The notes beneath the pieces were generated by a model. It was not told the origin of the DNA. It made no database searches and worked only from the letters and a program-made list of their open reading frames with translations. Source: an uncultured Thomasclavelia sp. (lineage in GTDB: Bacteria; Bacillota_I; Bacilli_A; Erysipelotrichales; Coprobacillaceae). Taken from it: a stretch of DNA of 32,866 nt. Each line of letters opens with the position of its first letter. Position 1 is the stretch's first letter. The stretch is from positions 1-32,866 of the forward strand of contig NZ_CALUXO010000090.1 in NCBI RefSeq assembly GCF_944324745.1. The letters are read 5' to 3'. Made by a program: the position numbers and the translations under genes. Below are positions 7,278 to 14,312 of the stretch, piece after piece.

Positions 7278-8243
7278 ATGAAAACTAGAATATTAGGACA
7301 AGGTTTAGAAGTATCCGCAATAGGACTTGGATGTATGGGAATGGATCATGCTTATGGGGCTCCCGCTGATCGTCAGGAGATGATCAAATTAATTAGACAT
7401 GCGGTAGAATTAGGATGCAATTTTTTTGATACCGCAGTCGTATATGGTGAAGCTAATGAGCTATTACTGGGAAAAGCTTTGGAAATATATCCGCGTGAAA
7501 AGGTTAAAATTGCCACTAAATTTGGAATCACCGGACAACGATTAGTTAATGGAAAACCTGAAAATATATTAGATAGTAAGCCAGATTCGATTAAAAAACA
7601 ATTAGATGAATCACTTAAAAGATTAAATGTTGATTATATTGATTTATATTATCAACATCGAGTTGATCCTGAAGTAGAACCAGAAGTAGTTGCTTCGGTA
7701 ATGAAAGAATTAATCGTTGAAGGAAAAATAAAACATTGGGGCTTATCTAATGCCCCACTAGATTATTTAAAAAGAGCTCATGCTATATGTCCGGTGACTT
7801 GTATTGAAAATCAGTATTCAATGGTTTTTAGAAGTCCGGAAGAAGAAATATTCAAAGTGTGTGAAGAATTAGGAATTGGCTTTGTTGCTTATAGTCCACT
7901 AGGAAATGGTTTTTTAAGTGGCAAATATACCAAAGATACAAAATATGCTGAAGGTGATTTTAGAAATACGATGGGAAGATTTAGACCAGAAGTAATGGAA
8001 ACAAATCAGGCCTTGTTAGATTTGTTAGCTAAAATTGCTGAAGATAAAAAGGCAACTAGTGCCCAAATTGTTTTAGCCTGGGAACTGGCGCAACGTCCAT
8101 GGATCGTCCCAATTCCAGGAACTACTAAAATCCATCGTTTAGAGGAAAATTTAGGTGGAGCTAAGATTGAACTAAGCAACGAGGAATTACAAAAAATCAA
8201 TCAGGCTTTAGATAATTTAGAGATTGATGAAACGCATTTTTAA
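7278..8243 (+). CDS. Aldo/keto reductase
   Basis: 321 residues, the normal length for the YajO/YakC-like AKR13 type. The AKR catalytic tetrad is visible: Asp51 (NFFDTAV), Tyr56 (VYG), Lys81 (IATKFG) and His127 (YYQHRVD). The NADPH-binding end contains IPGTTKIHRLEENLGGAKIEL. It is a soluble NADPH-dependent enzyme that reduces aldehydes or ketones; the substrate is unknown. AACAGGAGG sits 8 nt before ATG 7278. It is monocistronic, flanked upstream by the LysR gene and its putative operators and downstream by a strong shared terminator. It fits with the adjacent flavodoxin, CMD and SDR genes as a carbonyl/quinone stress cluster (inference). Confidence 0.92.
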   Translation: MKTRILGQGLEVSAIGLGCMGMDHAYGAPADRQEMIKLIRHAVELGCNFFDTAVVYGEANELLLGKALEIYPREKVKIATKFGITGQRLVNGKPENILDSKPDSIKKQLDESLKRLNVDYIDLYYQHRVDPEVEPEVVASVMKELIVEGKIKHWGLSNAPLDYLKRAHAICPVTCIENQYSMVFRSPEEEIFKVCEELGIGFVAYSPLGNGFLSGKYTKDTKYAEGDFRNTMGRFRPEVMETNQALLDLLAKIAEDKKATSAQIVLAWELAQRPWIVPIPGTTKIHRLEENLGGAKIELSNEELQKINQALDNLEIDETHF

Positions 8244-8270
8244 AAGCAGCTGGTAACAGCTGCTTTATTC
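8243..8270. terminator. Bidirectional terminator between AKR and antiporter genes
   Basis: Perfect 10-bp stem AAAGCAGCTG (8243-8252) / CAGCTGCTTT (8257-8266), loop GTAA, T-rich flank on plus (TTTATTC). The minus flank is TTTTAAAAATG. The stops of both convergent genes touch the hairpin. Confidence 0.85.
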
Positions 8271-9461
8271 TTGGGTCAATAATTTTCGATAACTTAAATC
8301 AATACCAATAGCACCAAGGGGTGCTGTAATTAAAATTCCTAAAACGGCTACTGATAAAACAATCGGACCACAGCTTAATCCCATTGCCAGGGGAACAGAA
8401 CCGATAGCAGCTTGAACCGTTGCTTTAGGAAGATATGCAATGATACAAAATAATCGTTCCTTGAAATTTAAGTTTGTTTTAAATAGACAGATCGATACTC
8501 CAATTGAACGGAAACATAATGCTAAAAAGATCATCAAAATGGCTGCAATTCCAGCGTCCATAGTATAACGAATATCAACGGCTGCTCCAACTAAAACAAA
8601 GAGTAAAACTTCAGCCCCGATCCACAGCTTACCAAATTTTTCAGATAAACGATTAGTGACATTTTTAGGACTTTTGATTTTAATCATACAAGCCATTGCT
8701 ACTACTGCTAATAAACCCGAAATGGAAACAATATCTGATAACCAAGTTTCAATTGCCATTAATAAAAATGATAAACCAAGAATGATAATAATTTTAGTAC
8801 TGTTACGAATATAATGATTATATTTATAAGTCATTTCAAAGATAATAGTAACGATATAACCGACAACAGCTCCTAAAATAACCCCAAGAATAATAGAAAC
8901 TGGAATGTTAATAAAATCAGTTATATTAGCACTGCCACCTTGGGCCATTGATGAAAAAGTTGAAAATAAAACAATAACAAAAATATCATCACAAGAAGCT
9001 CCAGCTAAGATAAATTGAGGAATACTTTTGTTAGTTCCATATTTACCATCCATCAGCTGAACCATTCTAGGAACCACAACCGCCGGTGATACAGCCGCTA
9101 AAACAGAACCCATGACAGCAGCTTCAATTCGTGTAATATGAAGAATTGATGGTGCTAGTAATAAAAACCCAAGAATTTCAAAACTGGCAGGAACAAAAGA
9201 CATCATAATGGCTGGACGGCCTACTTTTTTTAAATCTGATAAATTTAATGACAGCCCAGCTTTTAATAAAATAATAATTAAAGCCATTTGTCTTAATTCC
9301 GATGAAATTGATAAAATAGAATCATCAAGTAAGTTTAGAGCATAAGGACCAATTAAAATCCCAGTAATCAATAATCCAATCAACCGTGGTAACTTAAATA
9401 ATTGAAAAATCCCTCCAATCAATAAACCAATGATAAAAATAAACGCTAGTGATGTTAACAT
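8265..9461 (-). CDS. Cation/proton antiporter (CPA-type, NhaP/KefB-like) under fluoride riboswitch control
   Basis: 398 residues from ATG 9461; the longer open frame to 9503 lacks an RBS, whereas AGGAGG lies 6 nt before 9461. About 12 hydrophobic segments span the whole length. The CPA fold signatures are LLITGILIGPYAL (about 27-39), the discontinuous-helix region LAAVSPAVVVPRM (about 120-132), and the paired acidic site GASCDDIF (about 155-162), where two Asp residues are typical of electrogenic family members. There is no cytosolic TrkA domain. It probably exchanges Na+ (or another cation) for H+. It is a single gene whose 100-nt leader folds as a fluoride riboswitch with an intrinsic terminator, so it should be induced by fluoride. 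Antiporters are a known fluoride-riboswitch gene class besides crcB and CLC-F. Confidence 0.88.
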   Translation of the reverse strand: MLTSLAFIFIIGLLIGGIFQLFKLPRLIGLLITGILIGPYALNLLDDSILSISSELRQMALIIILLKAGLSLNLSDLKKVGRPAIMMSFVPASFEILGFLLLAPSILHITRIEAAVMGSVLAAVSPAVVVPRMVQLMDGKYGTNKSIPQFILAGASCDDIFVIVLFSTFSSMAQGGSANITDFINIPVSIILGVILGAVVGYIVTIIFEMTYKYNHYIRNSTKIIIILGLSFLLMAIETWLSDIVSISGLLAVVAMACMIKIKSPKNVTNRLSEKFGKLWIGAEVLLFVLVGAAVDIRYTMDAGIAAILMIFLALCFRSIGVSICLFKTNLNFKERLFCIIAYLPKATVQAAIGSVPLAMGLSCGPIVLSVAVLGILITAPLGAIGIDLSYRKLLTQE

Positions 9462-9475
9462 ATTAATCCTCCTCA

Positions 9476-9531
9476 TAAAAATTAAAAAGCTGACGATTTC
9501 CACGATAAAAAATCGTAGAAGTCATCAGCTT
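9476..9531 (-). terminator. Riboswitch expression-platform terminator
   Basis: On the minus strand, AAGCTGATGACTTCTACGAT pairs with ATCGTGGAAATCGTCAGCTT (20-bp stem with one mismatch and two G-U pairs) over a 5-nt T loop, followed by TTTTTAATTTTT. Its 5' arm is the same sequence that forms the 3' half of the fluoride aptamer, so ligand-bound aptamer and terminator are mutually exclusive. This predicts transcription ON with fluoride. Confidence 0.85.
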
Positions 9532-9580
9532 ATTACAGCGGTTTAGGTTTTTACCAAGGGAGAACTTCATTCCCTGATAG
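9514..9580 (-). promoter_or_regulatory. Fluoride riboswitch aptamer (crcB motif)
   Basis: Reading the minus strand from 9580, the hallmarks of the crcB RNA appear in order: a P1 hairpin GGGA-AUGAAGUUC-UCCC; the stretch AAACCGCU; P3 closed by GCU/AGC; then AGCUGAUGACUUCUAC. The hairpin-loop GAAGU can pair with ACUUC in the 3' segment, which is the defining pseudoknot. A 12-nt spacer containing a GGU-AAAA-ACC mini-hairpin separates P1 from AAACCGC, slightly longer than common examples. The predicted transcription start is near 9576, right at the aptamer start. Confidence 0.85.
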
Positions 9581-9581
9581 T

Positions 9582-9610
9582 ATTATAAAAAAATTAGTAA
9601 TGAATGTAAA
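9582..9610 (-). promoter_or_regulatory. Promoter of the riboswitch-antiporter transcript
   Basis: On the minus strand TTACAT (9610-9605) and TATAAT (9587-9582) are separated by 17 bp. Initiation about 7 nt later falls at the first bases of the aptamer. Confidence 0.65.
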
Positions 9611-9622
9611 GAAGAAAATAAT

Positions 9623-9651
9623 TGTAATTGGTAATAAAGCTTGTTATATTT
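9623..9651 (+). promoter_or_regulatory. Promoter of the GNAT gene
   Basis: TTGTAA (9623-9628) and TATATT (9646-9651) with a 17-bp spacer, 24 bp before the GNAT start and divergent from the riboswitch promoter. Confidence 0.6.
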
Positions 9652-9674
9652 TAGATAAAGTGGAGGGTGATATA

Positions 9675-10184
9675 ATGTATATTCGTCAAGCAACAGTTGC
9701 TGACTATGAATTAATTTACGATTTGGTTAAAGAAGCTTTTAAAACGGCCAAAGAAACTGATGGAACTGAGCAGGATTTTGTCGTAAGTTTACGAAACAGT
9801 GAAAATTATTTACCCGAATTAGAATTTGTCGCTGTTCAAGACGATCAGTTAATTGGTCATATTATACTAACTAAACAAGTAGTTCAATCTTCTGAAGGAT
9901 CTTATCAGGCATTATTACTAGCACCGCTTTGTGTTGCCAAGGGTTATCGTAATCAAGGAATTGGTGGTCAGTTAATTGAATATGCTAAAAAAGCTGCTTT
10001 AAAAGCTGGTTATCAGGCAATCTTTTTGCTTGGTGATTATAATTATTATGGCCGCTTTGGATTTCAGGCAGTTAGCCATTATCAAATAAAAAATATTACA
10101 AATGTCTTGGATGAATATGTTTTAGGCTGTGAACTAGTAGATGATGCTTTATTAGATATTCATGGCACGATAAAATTGGTATAA
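9675..10184 (+). CDS. GNAT family N-acetyltransferase (YhbS-like)
   Basis: 169 residues from ATG 9675, chosen because GGAGGGTGAT precedes it; an ATG at 9600 in the same frame overlaps the promoter and has no RBS. The N-terminus YIRQATVADYELIYDLV is the typical GNAT opening. The acetyl-CoA pyrophosphate loop is YRNQGIGGQLI (about 95-105). The C-terminal GDYNYYGRFGF is characteristic of the COG3153/YhbS subgroup. It is soluble and transfers acetyl from acetyl-CoA to an unknown amine. It is monocistronic and ends at a long hairpin shared with the convergent PepSY gene. Confidence 0.88.
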   Translation: MYIRQATVADYELIYDLVKEAFKTAKETDGTEQDFVVSLRNSENYLPELEFVAVQDDQLIGHIILTKQVVQSSEGSYQALLLAPLCVAKGYRNQGIGGQLIEYAKKAALKAGYQAIFLLGDYNYYGRFGFQAVSHYQIKNITNVLDEYVLGCELVDDALLDIHGTIKLV

Positions 10185-10217
10185 AAACAGCTAATGACAA
10201 AAAGCATTAGCTGTTTT
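10184..10217. terminator. Bidirectional terminator
   Basis: Perfect 13-bp stem AAAACAGCTAATG (10184-10196) / CATTAGCTGTTTT (10205-10217) with loop ACAAAAAG, between convergent GNAT and PepSY genes; T tracts on both strands come from the stem ends. Confidence 0.85.
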
Positions 10218-10219
10218 GA

Positions 10220-10792
10220 TTAATCATGATAATCTTGTTCATATTTTAGAATTTCACCAGTGCTGGCATTAATATCGATTTCGTATTCGTAATGACCATT
10301 TTTGATTTCAATTTCATAAACCAGTATATGATCATCATGATCTAATTCGCTTTTAACTAAATAACCACCACCAGTTTTATTTAAAGCAATGTTTTGGGCT
10401 TCTTCAGCACTGATAATATTATTAGTAGTTTGATTTGTCGCTGGATCAGTGTTTTGCGTAGTGTTAGTTGTAGTGTCATTATTATCAATAGGGGTTACGT
10501 TGCTTTCAGTAGTAGTATCACTGACATAGTTTTTATCTCTTTCTTTTTTTAAGATTGTACCGCTATTAGCATCAACTTCAATCTCATATTTTTCACTATC
10601 AGTAACGATAGTAAAATCATAGTAAGTAATACCATCATCATAATCTTGTTTGGCTTTTAAAACTTTTTTTCCTTCAACTTCAGCTACTGCAATATCTTGG
10701 GCTTCTTCTAGCGTCAAAGCATTGACTTTACTGTTGCTGCCACAACCGGCTAGTAAGATTGTTAATAGGGCTAATATTATAATTTTTTTCAT
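10220..10792 (-). CDS. Lipoprotein with two PepSY domains
   Basis: 190 residues from the second Met (10792), because AAAGGAG lies 9 nt upstream; an ATG at 10819 would place the RBS inside the gene. The lipobox is LAGC (about residues 14-17). Two tandem PepSY modules follow: LEEAQDIAVAEVEGKKVLKA...YEIEVDANSGTILK (about 27-83) and AEEAQNIALNKTGGGYLV...YEIDINASTGEILKYEQD (about 130-188). They are joined by a Thr/Asn-rich low-complexity linker of about 40 residues. PepSY domains are thought to be inhibitory or chaperone-like modules acting on extracellular proteases or matrix (family knowledge). The protein is expected on the outer membrane face. The specific partner is unknown. Confidence 0.88.
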   Translation of the reverse strand: MKKIIILALLTILLAGCGSNSKVNALTLEEAQDIAVAEVEGKKVLKAKQDYDDGITYYDFTIVTDSEKYEIEVDANSGTILKKERDKNYVSDTTTESNVTPIDNNDTTTNTTQNTDPATNQTTNNIISAEEAQNIALNKTGGGYLVKSELDHDDHILVYEIEIKNGHYEYEIDINASTGEILKYEQDYHD

Positions 10793-10896
10793 GTTTTTCA
10801 ACTCCTTTTCTTTTTTCATCTATATCTTAACCTATTTTTTGAATTAAAACCTTAAAGTAACATAATAATTAAATAAGAAAATTCTCATAATTATTC

Positions 10897-10927
10897 TTGA
10901 CTTCGAGTTAACTTGAAAGGCTATAAT
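10897..10927 (+). promoter_or_regulatory. MerR-type promoter upstream of the RibD-C reductase
   Basis: TTGACT (10897-10902) and a perfect TATAAT (10922-10927) are separated by exactly 19 bp. The spacer holds the imperfect dyad CTTCGAGTTAACTTGAAAG centred on GTTAAC. This is the architecture of promoters that need a MerR-family protein to distort the DNA. No merR gene adjoins it, and the arms differ from the dyad at 2365, so a regulator encoded elsewhere is predicted. Confidence 0.8.
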
Positions 10928-10950
10928 TTTAACGAAAGGATGTGAAAGCC

Positions 10951-11667
10951 ATGGAGCGACCATATATTATTTGTCACATGCTGCAATCAATTGATGGTAA
11001 GATTGCTGGCAACTTATTTGATTTTGCCACAACCCTAAAATTATCTTCATATTACCAAAAAATGTCTACTGATTTTCATGGTGATGCGATTGTTTATGGC
11101 AGTGTAACCTTAGTAGAACGATATGGAAATAGTAAAAACCTTGATTTAAGCAATTTTTCTAATTATCAAACTGATTGTAAAGATTTTGTTTATCGAGATG
11201 AAAAAAAACAATGGGTTATCGGAATTGATCCTCTAGGTGAAATTGGCTGGGATGCTAGTTGTTTAAAAAGCGATCGTCTATTAAATAAAAATGTTATTGT
11301 AATATTAAGTGATGAAGTAAGTGATAGTTATTTAGGATATTTACGTAGCTTAAATATCTCTTATTTAATTGCTGGGACTAAAGATGATTTAGATCTAGTG
11401 ATGGCTATGCAGAAATTGAAAGATTTATTTGGAATTAATAAAATCACGCTTCAAGGTGGTGGTATTATTAATGATAGCTTTTTAACATTAGGTCTAATTG
11501 ATGAAATTAGTTTGATCATTGCTCCAATTGCCAGTGGTGATAATACAGCAACATTATTTAGTGATGGTAAACATTTATTGAATCCAGTTAATTCTAAAGA
11601 GTTTGTATTAAAACAGTGTCAGCCATTGGAAAACTCAGGAGTTTATTTAAATTATCAAAAACATTAG
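10951..11667 (+). CDS. RibD C-terminal-domain / dihydrofolate-reductase-fold oxidoreductase
   Basis: 238 residues from ATG 10951 (AAAGGATG upstream; the in-frame GTG at 10942 lies in the RBS). The fold is that of the RibD C-terminal reductase: RPYIICHMLQSIDGKIAG at the N-terminus (substrate loop SIDGKIA), GDAIVYGSVTL (about 48-58), and QGGGIINDSFLTLGLIDEIS (about 173-192) for NADPH binding. The deaminase half of RibD is absent and no other riboflavin genes are near, so it is a stand-alone NAD(P)H reductase of unknown substrate. Its MerR-type promoter suggests it is induced by a stress or electrophile (inference). Confidence 0.85.
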   Translation: MERPYIICHMLQSIDGKIAGNLFDFATTLKLSSYYQKMSTDFHGDAIVYGSVTLVERYGNSKNLDLSNFSNYQTDCKDFVYRDEKKQWVIGIDPLGEIGWDASCLKSDRLLNKNVIVILSDEVSDSYLGYLRSLNISYLIAGTKDDLDLVMAMQKLKDLFGINKITLQGGGIINDSFLTLGLIDEISLIIAPIASGDNTATLFSDGKHLLNPVNSKEFVLKQCQPLENSGVYLNYQKH

Positions 11668-11668
11668 T

Positions 11669-11697
11669 AAATTCTCTAATAAAACAGAGAATTTTTT
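11669..11697 (+). terminator. Terminator after the RibD-C reductase
   Basis: AAATTCTCT (11669-11677) / AGAGAATTT (11686-11694), loop AATAAAAC, followed by TTT. Confidence 0.8.
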
Positions 11698-11739
11698 CTT
11701 TTTGTAGTATAATTAGAGATATTTAGAAAGGAAATGATT

Positions 11740-12225
11740 ATGAAGATTGTTGATGGCAGTAAATATCTAGAACAAGTAAAAGATTTGATTGTTGAATATA
11801 CTCAGTTTTTAAATCGTGATTTGAGTTTCCAAAATTTAGAAGCTGAATTGAATGATTTAAAAAGTAAATACACCGGAAATCATGGACGGATTTTAGTCGC
11901 TGTCACTGATGATAATCAGGTAGTTGGTTGTGTTGCCTTTTATCGTCATGATCAAAATCGCTGTGAAATGAAACGTTTATATGTAAGACCACAATATCGA
12001 AATCAAAAAATTGCTTCTAAATTAGTGAGTAATATCATTAAAGAAGCAAAAAATTGTGGTTATCAAGAAATGGTTTTAGATACAATTAAACCATTGAAAG
12101 CAGCAATTTCCTTGTATCAGCAATTCGGCTTTCAGAAAACCCAACCATATTATCATAATCCGATGGATGATGTTTTGTATTTTAAATTATCTTTAAATGG
12201 TGGTGAAAATGATGGAATTATTTGA
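11740..12225 (+). CDS. GNAT family N-acetyltransferase
   Basis: 161 residues from ATG 11740, six nt after AAAGGAA; an ATG at 11734 directly abuts the RBS. The acetyl-CoA binding region is EMKRLYVRPQYRNQKIASKL (about 86-105), and LYQQFGFQKT (about 127-136) matches the typical C-terminal GNAT strand. The canonical Q/RxxGxG/A loop is slightly altered (RNQKIA in place of RGxGIG). A TATAAT at 11708-11713 may be its -10 box. It starts a three-gene operon with an HD phosphohydrolase (14-nt overlap) and an RpiR regulator. The substrate is unknown. Confidence 0.85.
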   Translation: MKIVDGSKYLEQVKDLIVEYTQFLNRDLSFQNLEAELNDLKSKYTGNHGRILVAVTDDNQVVGCVAFYRHDQNRCEMKRLYVRPQYRNQKIASKLVSNIIKEAKNCGYQEMVLDTIKPLKAAISLYQQFGFQKTQPYYHNPMDDVLYFKLSLNGGENDGII

Positions 12226-12976
12226 TCAGGCTAAAAAGAGATTTAATGAGTATATTAGTAATTATGATTTGAGCCAAAGTTTAATTAAATTAAAAGTAGT
12301 ACATAGTTTTCAGGTTGTTAATAATATGGAATACTTGTGCCAGGAACTTAAATTAGATGATGAGGATTTACAGCTGGCTTTAATAATTGCTTTGTTGCAT
12401 GATTTAGGGCGCTTTGAACAATATCGTATTTATCATAGTTTTGAAGACTATAAAACAATTGATCATGCCTTGTTTTCCAGTCAGTTATTGTTTGATCAGG
12501 GATTGATCAAAGAATTTATCAGTAATCGCAAATATGATTCATTAATTAAAGTAGCGATTGAACAACATAATAAATACCAAGTAACCGGTACTTTTAGTGA
12601 GCGTGAATTATTATTTATTCATTTAATTCGTGATGCTGATAAGTTAGATAATTTTCGGGTCAAAGAAACAGAAAGCTTTGAAACGTTATTAAATGTTACT
12701 AAAGAACAGCTGGAAAAAGAAAGCATTAGTGATGGCGTTTATGATCAATATTTACAGTGTCAGCTTATTTATAGTCCCAGCCGTCAAACTAACTTAGATA
12801 AATGGTTATCTTATATTGCTTTTATTTTTGATTTACATTTTGATGCCAGTAAGAAATATATTCGGGAAAATGACTATATTAATCGTTTATTTAATCGGGT
12901 GGCGCCAAGACAAACTAAAACAGCAAACCAATATCATCAATTACAGCTATTATCATTAAAATATCTTGAGGAATAA
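12212..12976 (+). CDS. HD-domain phosphohydrolase
   Basis: 254 residues from ATG 12212; a tandem ATG at 12209 is equally in frame, and the RBS GGTGGTG favours either over the ATG at 12197. The metal-binding HD signature is complete: VVHSFQV (His about 31), ALLHDLGRFEQ (HD at about 63-64), DHALFSSQLL (His about 83), AIEQHNKY (His about 117) and RDADKLDNFRV (Asp about 143). Such enzymes hydrolyse phosphomonoesters or nucleotides with divalent metal; the substrate is not predictable here. It overlaps the GNAT gene by 14 nt and is followed 3 nt later by the RpiR gene, so the three are co-translated. Confidence 0.85.
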   Translation: MELFDQAKKRFNEYISNYDLSQSLIKLKVVHSFQVVNNMEYLCQELKLDDEDLQLALIIALLHDLGRFEQYRIYHSFEDYKTIDHALFSSQLLFDQGLIKEFISNRKYDSLIKVAIEQHNKYQVTGTFSERELLFIHLIRDADKLDNFRVKETESFETLLNVTKEQLEKESISDGVYDQYLQCQLIYSPSRQTNLDKWLSYIAFIFDLHFDASKKYIRENDYINRLFNRVAPRQTKTANQYHQLQLLSLKYLEE

Positions 12977-12979
12977 AAG

Positions 12980-13810
12980 ATGGATCTTCTAAAACAATTA
13001 CAGGAACATCATGATTTAAGTGAAAATGAATTAGTCATTGCCACTTATATGATTGAACATATTGAAGAAATTCCTAAATTATCAACCCGAGAATTTGCCC
13101 AAAGGACATATACTAGCGCTACATCAATTATTCGATTTATCAAAAAGCTAGGATATCATAATTATAATGAGTTTAAATATAATATTGGAAATGTATTAAA
13201 GAATCTACGTCTAGATACTTATCAAATTGATTTTAATGAAGATACATTGTCATTAGTTAATAAAATGGCTCAGCTAGAAATCGATGCTATTAATCAAATG
13301 AAAGAAATGCTTTCAATTACTACATTGAATAAACTAATTGAATTAATAGAAGCAACTAATTATTTAGATATTATTGCTAATGATACCAATGCTAAAATAG
13401 CACAATACGCTGCTCATTGTTTAAGCAATGTAGGCAAAATTGTCACGGTTTATCATGAAATAGATAAACAATTAAATTTTACTTTTAGTGTTTCTAATGA
13501 TCATTTAGTAATCATTTTAAGTAAATTTGCTTTAAATACTTACTTACTAGAAATGGCATTAACGTTAAAACGAAGAAGAATTACTACTATTGCTATTACC
13601 AATAATCATCAAAATAAACTGGCAGATTATTGCAGCTATACCATCAATACCCCATTTGAAAGTAAAATGGATCGAATTGGTGAATTGCGATATTTTACCG
13701 CGTGTAAATATTTTTTTGATCTAATTTATAGTATTTTAGTATCACATGACTTGAAAAAGAGTCAAAAAATGGAAGAACTTTATAATCAAATTTTCTTTAA
13801 AAAAATCTAA
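12980..13810 (+). CDS. RpiR family transcriptional regulator (HTH + SIS)
   Basis: 276 residues. The N-terminal HTH_6 domain (1-77) contains LSTREFAQRTYTSATSIIRF and IKKLGYHNYNEFKYNI, the RpiR signature. Residues about 110-250 form a sugar isomerase (SIS) fold that normally senses a phosphosugar. It differs from many RpiR proteins in that the usual GxGxS phosphosugar loop is degenerate (IIANDTNAKIAQYAAHCL, then SNDHLVIILSKFALNT). The ligand is therefore uncertain. A weak GAGG lies 8 nt before ATG. It is the last gene of the GNAT-HD-RpiR operon; no clear terminator follows. Confidence 0.87.
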   Translation: MDLLKQLQEHHDLSENELVIATYMIEHIEEIPKLSTREFAQRTYTSATSIIRFIKKLGYHNYNEFKYNIGNVLKNLRLDTYQIDFNEDTLSLVNKMAQLEIDAINQMKEMLSITTLNKLIELIEATNYLDIIANDTNAKIAQYAAHCLSNVGKIVTVYHEIDKQLNFTFSVSNDHLVIILSKFALNTYLLEMALTLKRRRITTIAITNNHQNKLADYCSYTINTPFESKMDRIGELRYFTACKYFFDLIYSILVSHDLKKSQKMEELYNQIFFKKI

Positions 13811-13887
13811 ATATGTTATCTGGTAACTTAAATTGGTAAAATAATTAGCTAAATTAGGTTACTACGTTTCTAAATTAACCAAAAATA

Positions 13888-13916
13888 TTGATGAAAAAGT
13901 GACAAAATATTATATT
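13888..13916 (+). promoter_or_regulatory. Promoter of the TIGR04076-like gene
   Basis: TTGATG (13888-13893) and TATATT (13911-13916) with a 17-bp spacer, 26 bp before the start codon. Confidence 0.6.
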
Positions 13917-13942
13917 TAAATTAATGAGTAGGAGGATTGATT

Positions 13943-14275
13943 ATGGCTAAAGTAAAAGTTACCGTTATTGATAAAAAATGTTATCCAGAATTACAGGAAA
14001 AATATTGTGCTGATCCTAAAGCAGGACCATGTCCGATATTTGAAGTTGGACAAGAATTTATTTTAGAACGGGGCAATGGCAAAGATGATTTTTGGCATAT
14101 GTTAGATGGTAAGTTCTGTGCTGAGGCTTGGGATTGTGTGAGTCGGTACATTTATGCTGGTTTGCAGGGTGGTTCGATTATGAAAGGCTGGATGAAAAAA
14201 GAAAATGAAATGATTGCCTGCTGCAATGATGGAACAAGACCAGTAATTTTTAAAATCGAACGAATTGATGAATAA
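13943..14275 (+). CDS. Small Cys-rich TIGR04076-like protein
   Basis: 110 residues from ATG 13943 (TAGGAGG seven nt upstream; the in-frame TTG at 13937 is rejected). It has eight Cys in a conserved spacing: CYPELQEKYC, GPCPIFEVGQEF, KFCAEAWDCVSRYIY and IACCNDGTRPVIFKIERI. This fits the uncharacterised TIGR04076 family, whose members have about 95-110 residues; the final 'CC-DG-RPV-F' segment is a typical family ending. The Cys set suggests metal or Fe-S binding or redox chemistry, but no function is established. It is monocistronic with its own promoter and a shared terminator. Confidence 0.8.
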   Translation: MAKVKVTVIDKKCYPELQEKYCADPKAGPCPIFEVGQEFILERGNGKDDFWHMLDGKFCAEAWDCVSRYIYAGLQGGSIMKGWMKKENEMIACCNDGTRPVIFKIERIDE

Positions 14276-14280
14276 AATAA

Positions 14281-14312
14281 GGCCATTGAATGAAAATTCA
14301 GTGGCCTATTTA
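14281..14312. terminator. Bidirectional terminator
   Basis: GGCCATTGAAT (14281-14291) / ATTCAGTGGCC (14296-14306) with one G-U pair and loop GAAA; T-rich flanks on both strands (TATTTAT on plus, TTATTTTATTC on minus). It lies between convergent genes. Confidence 0.8.
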
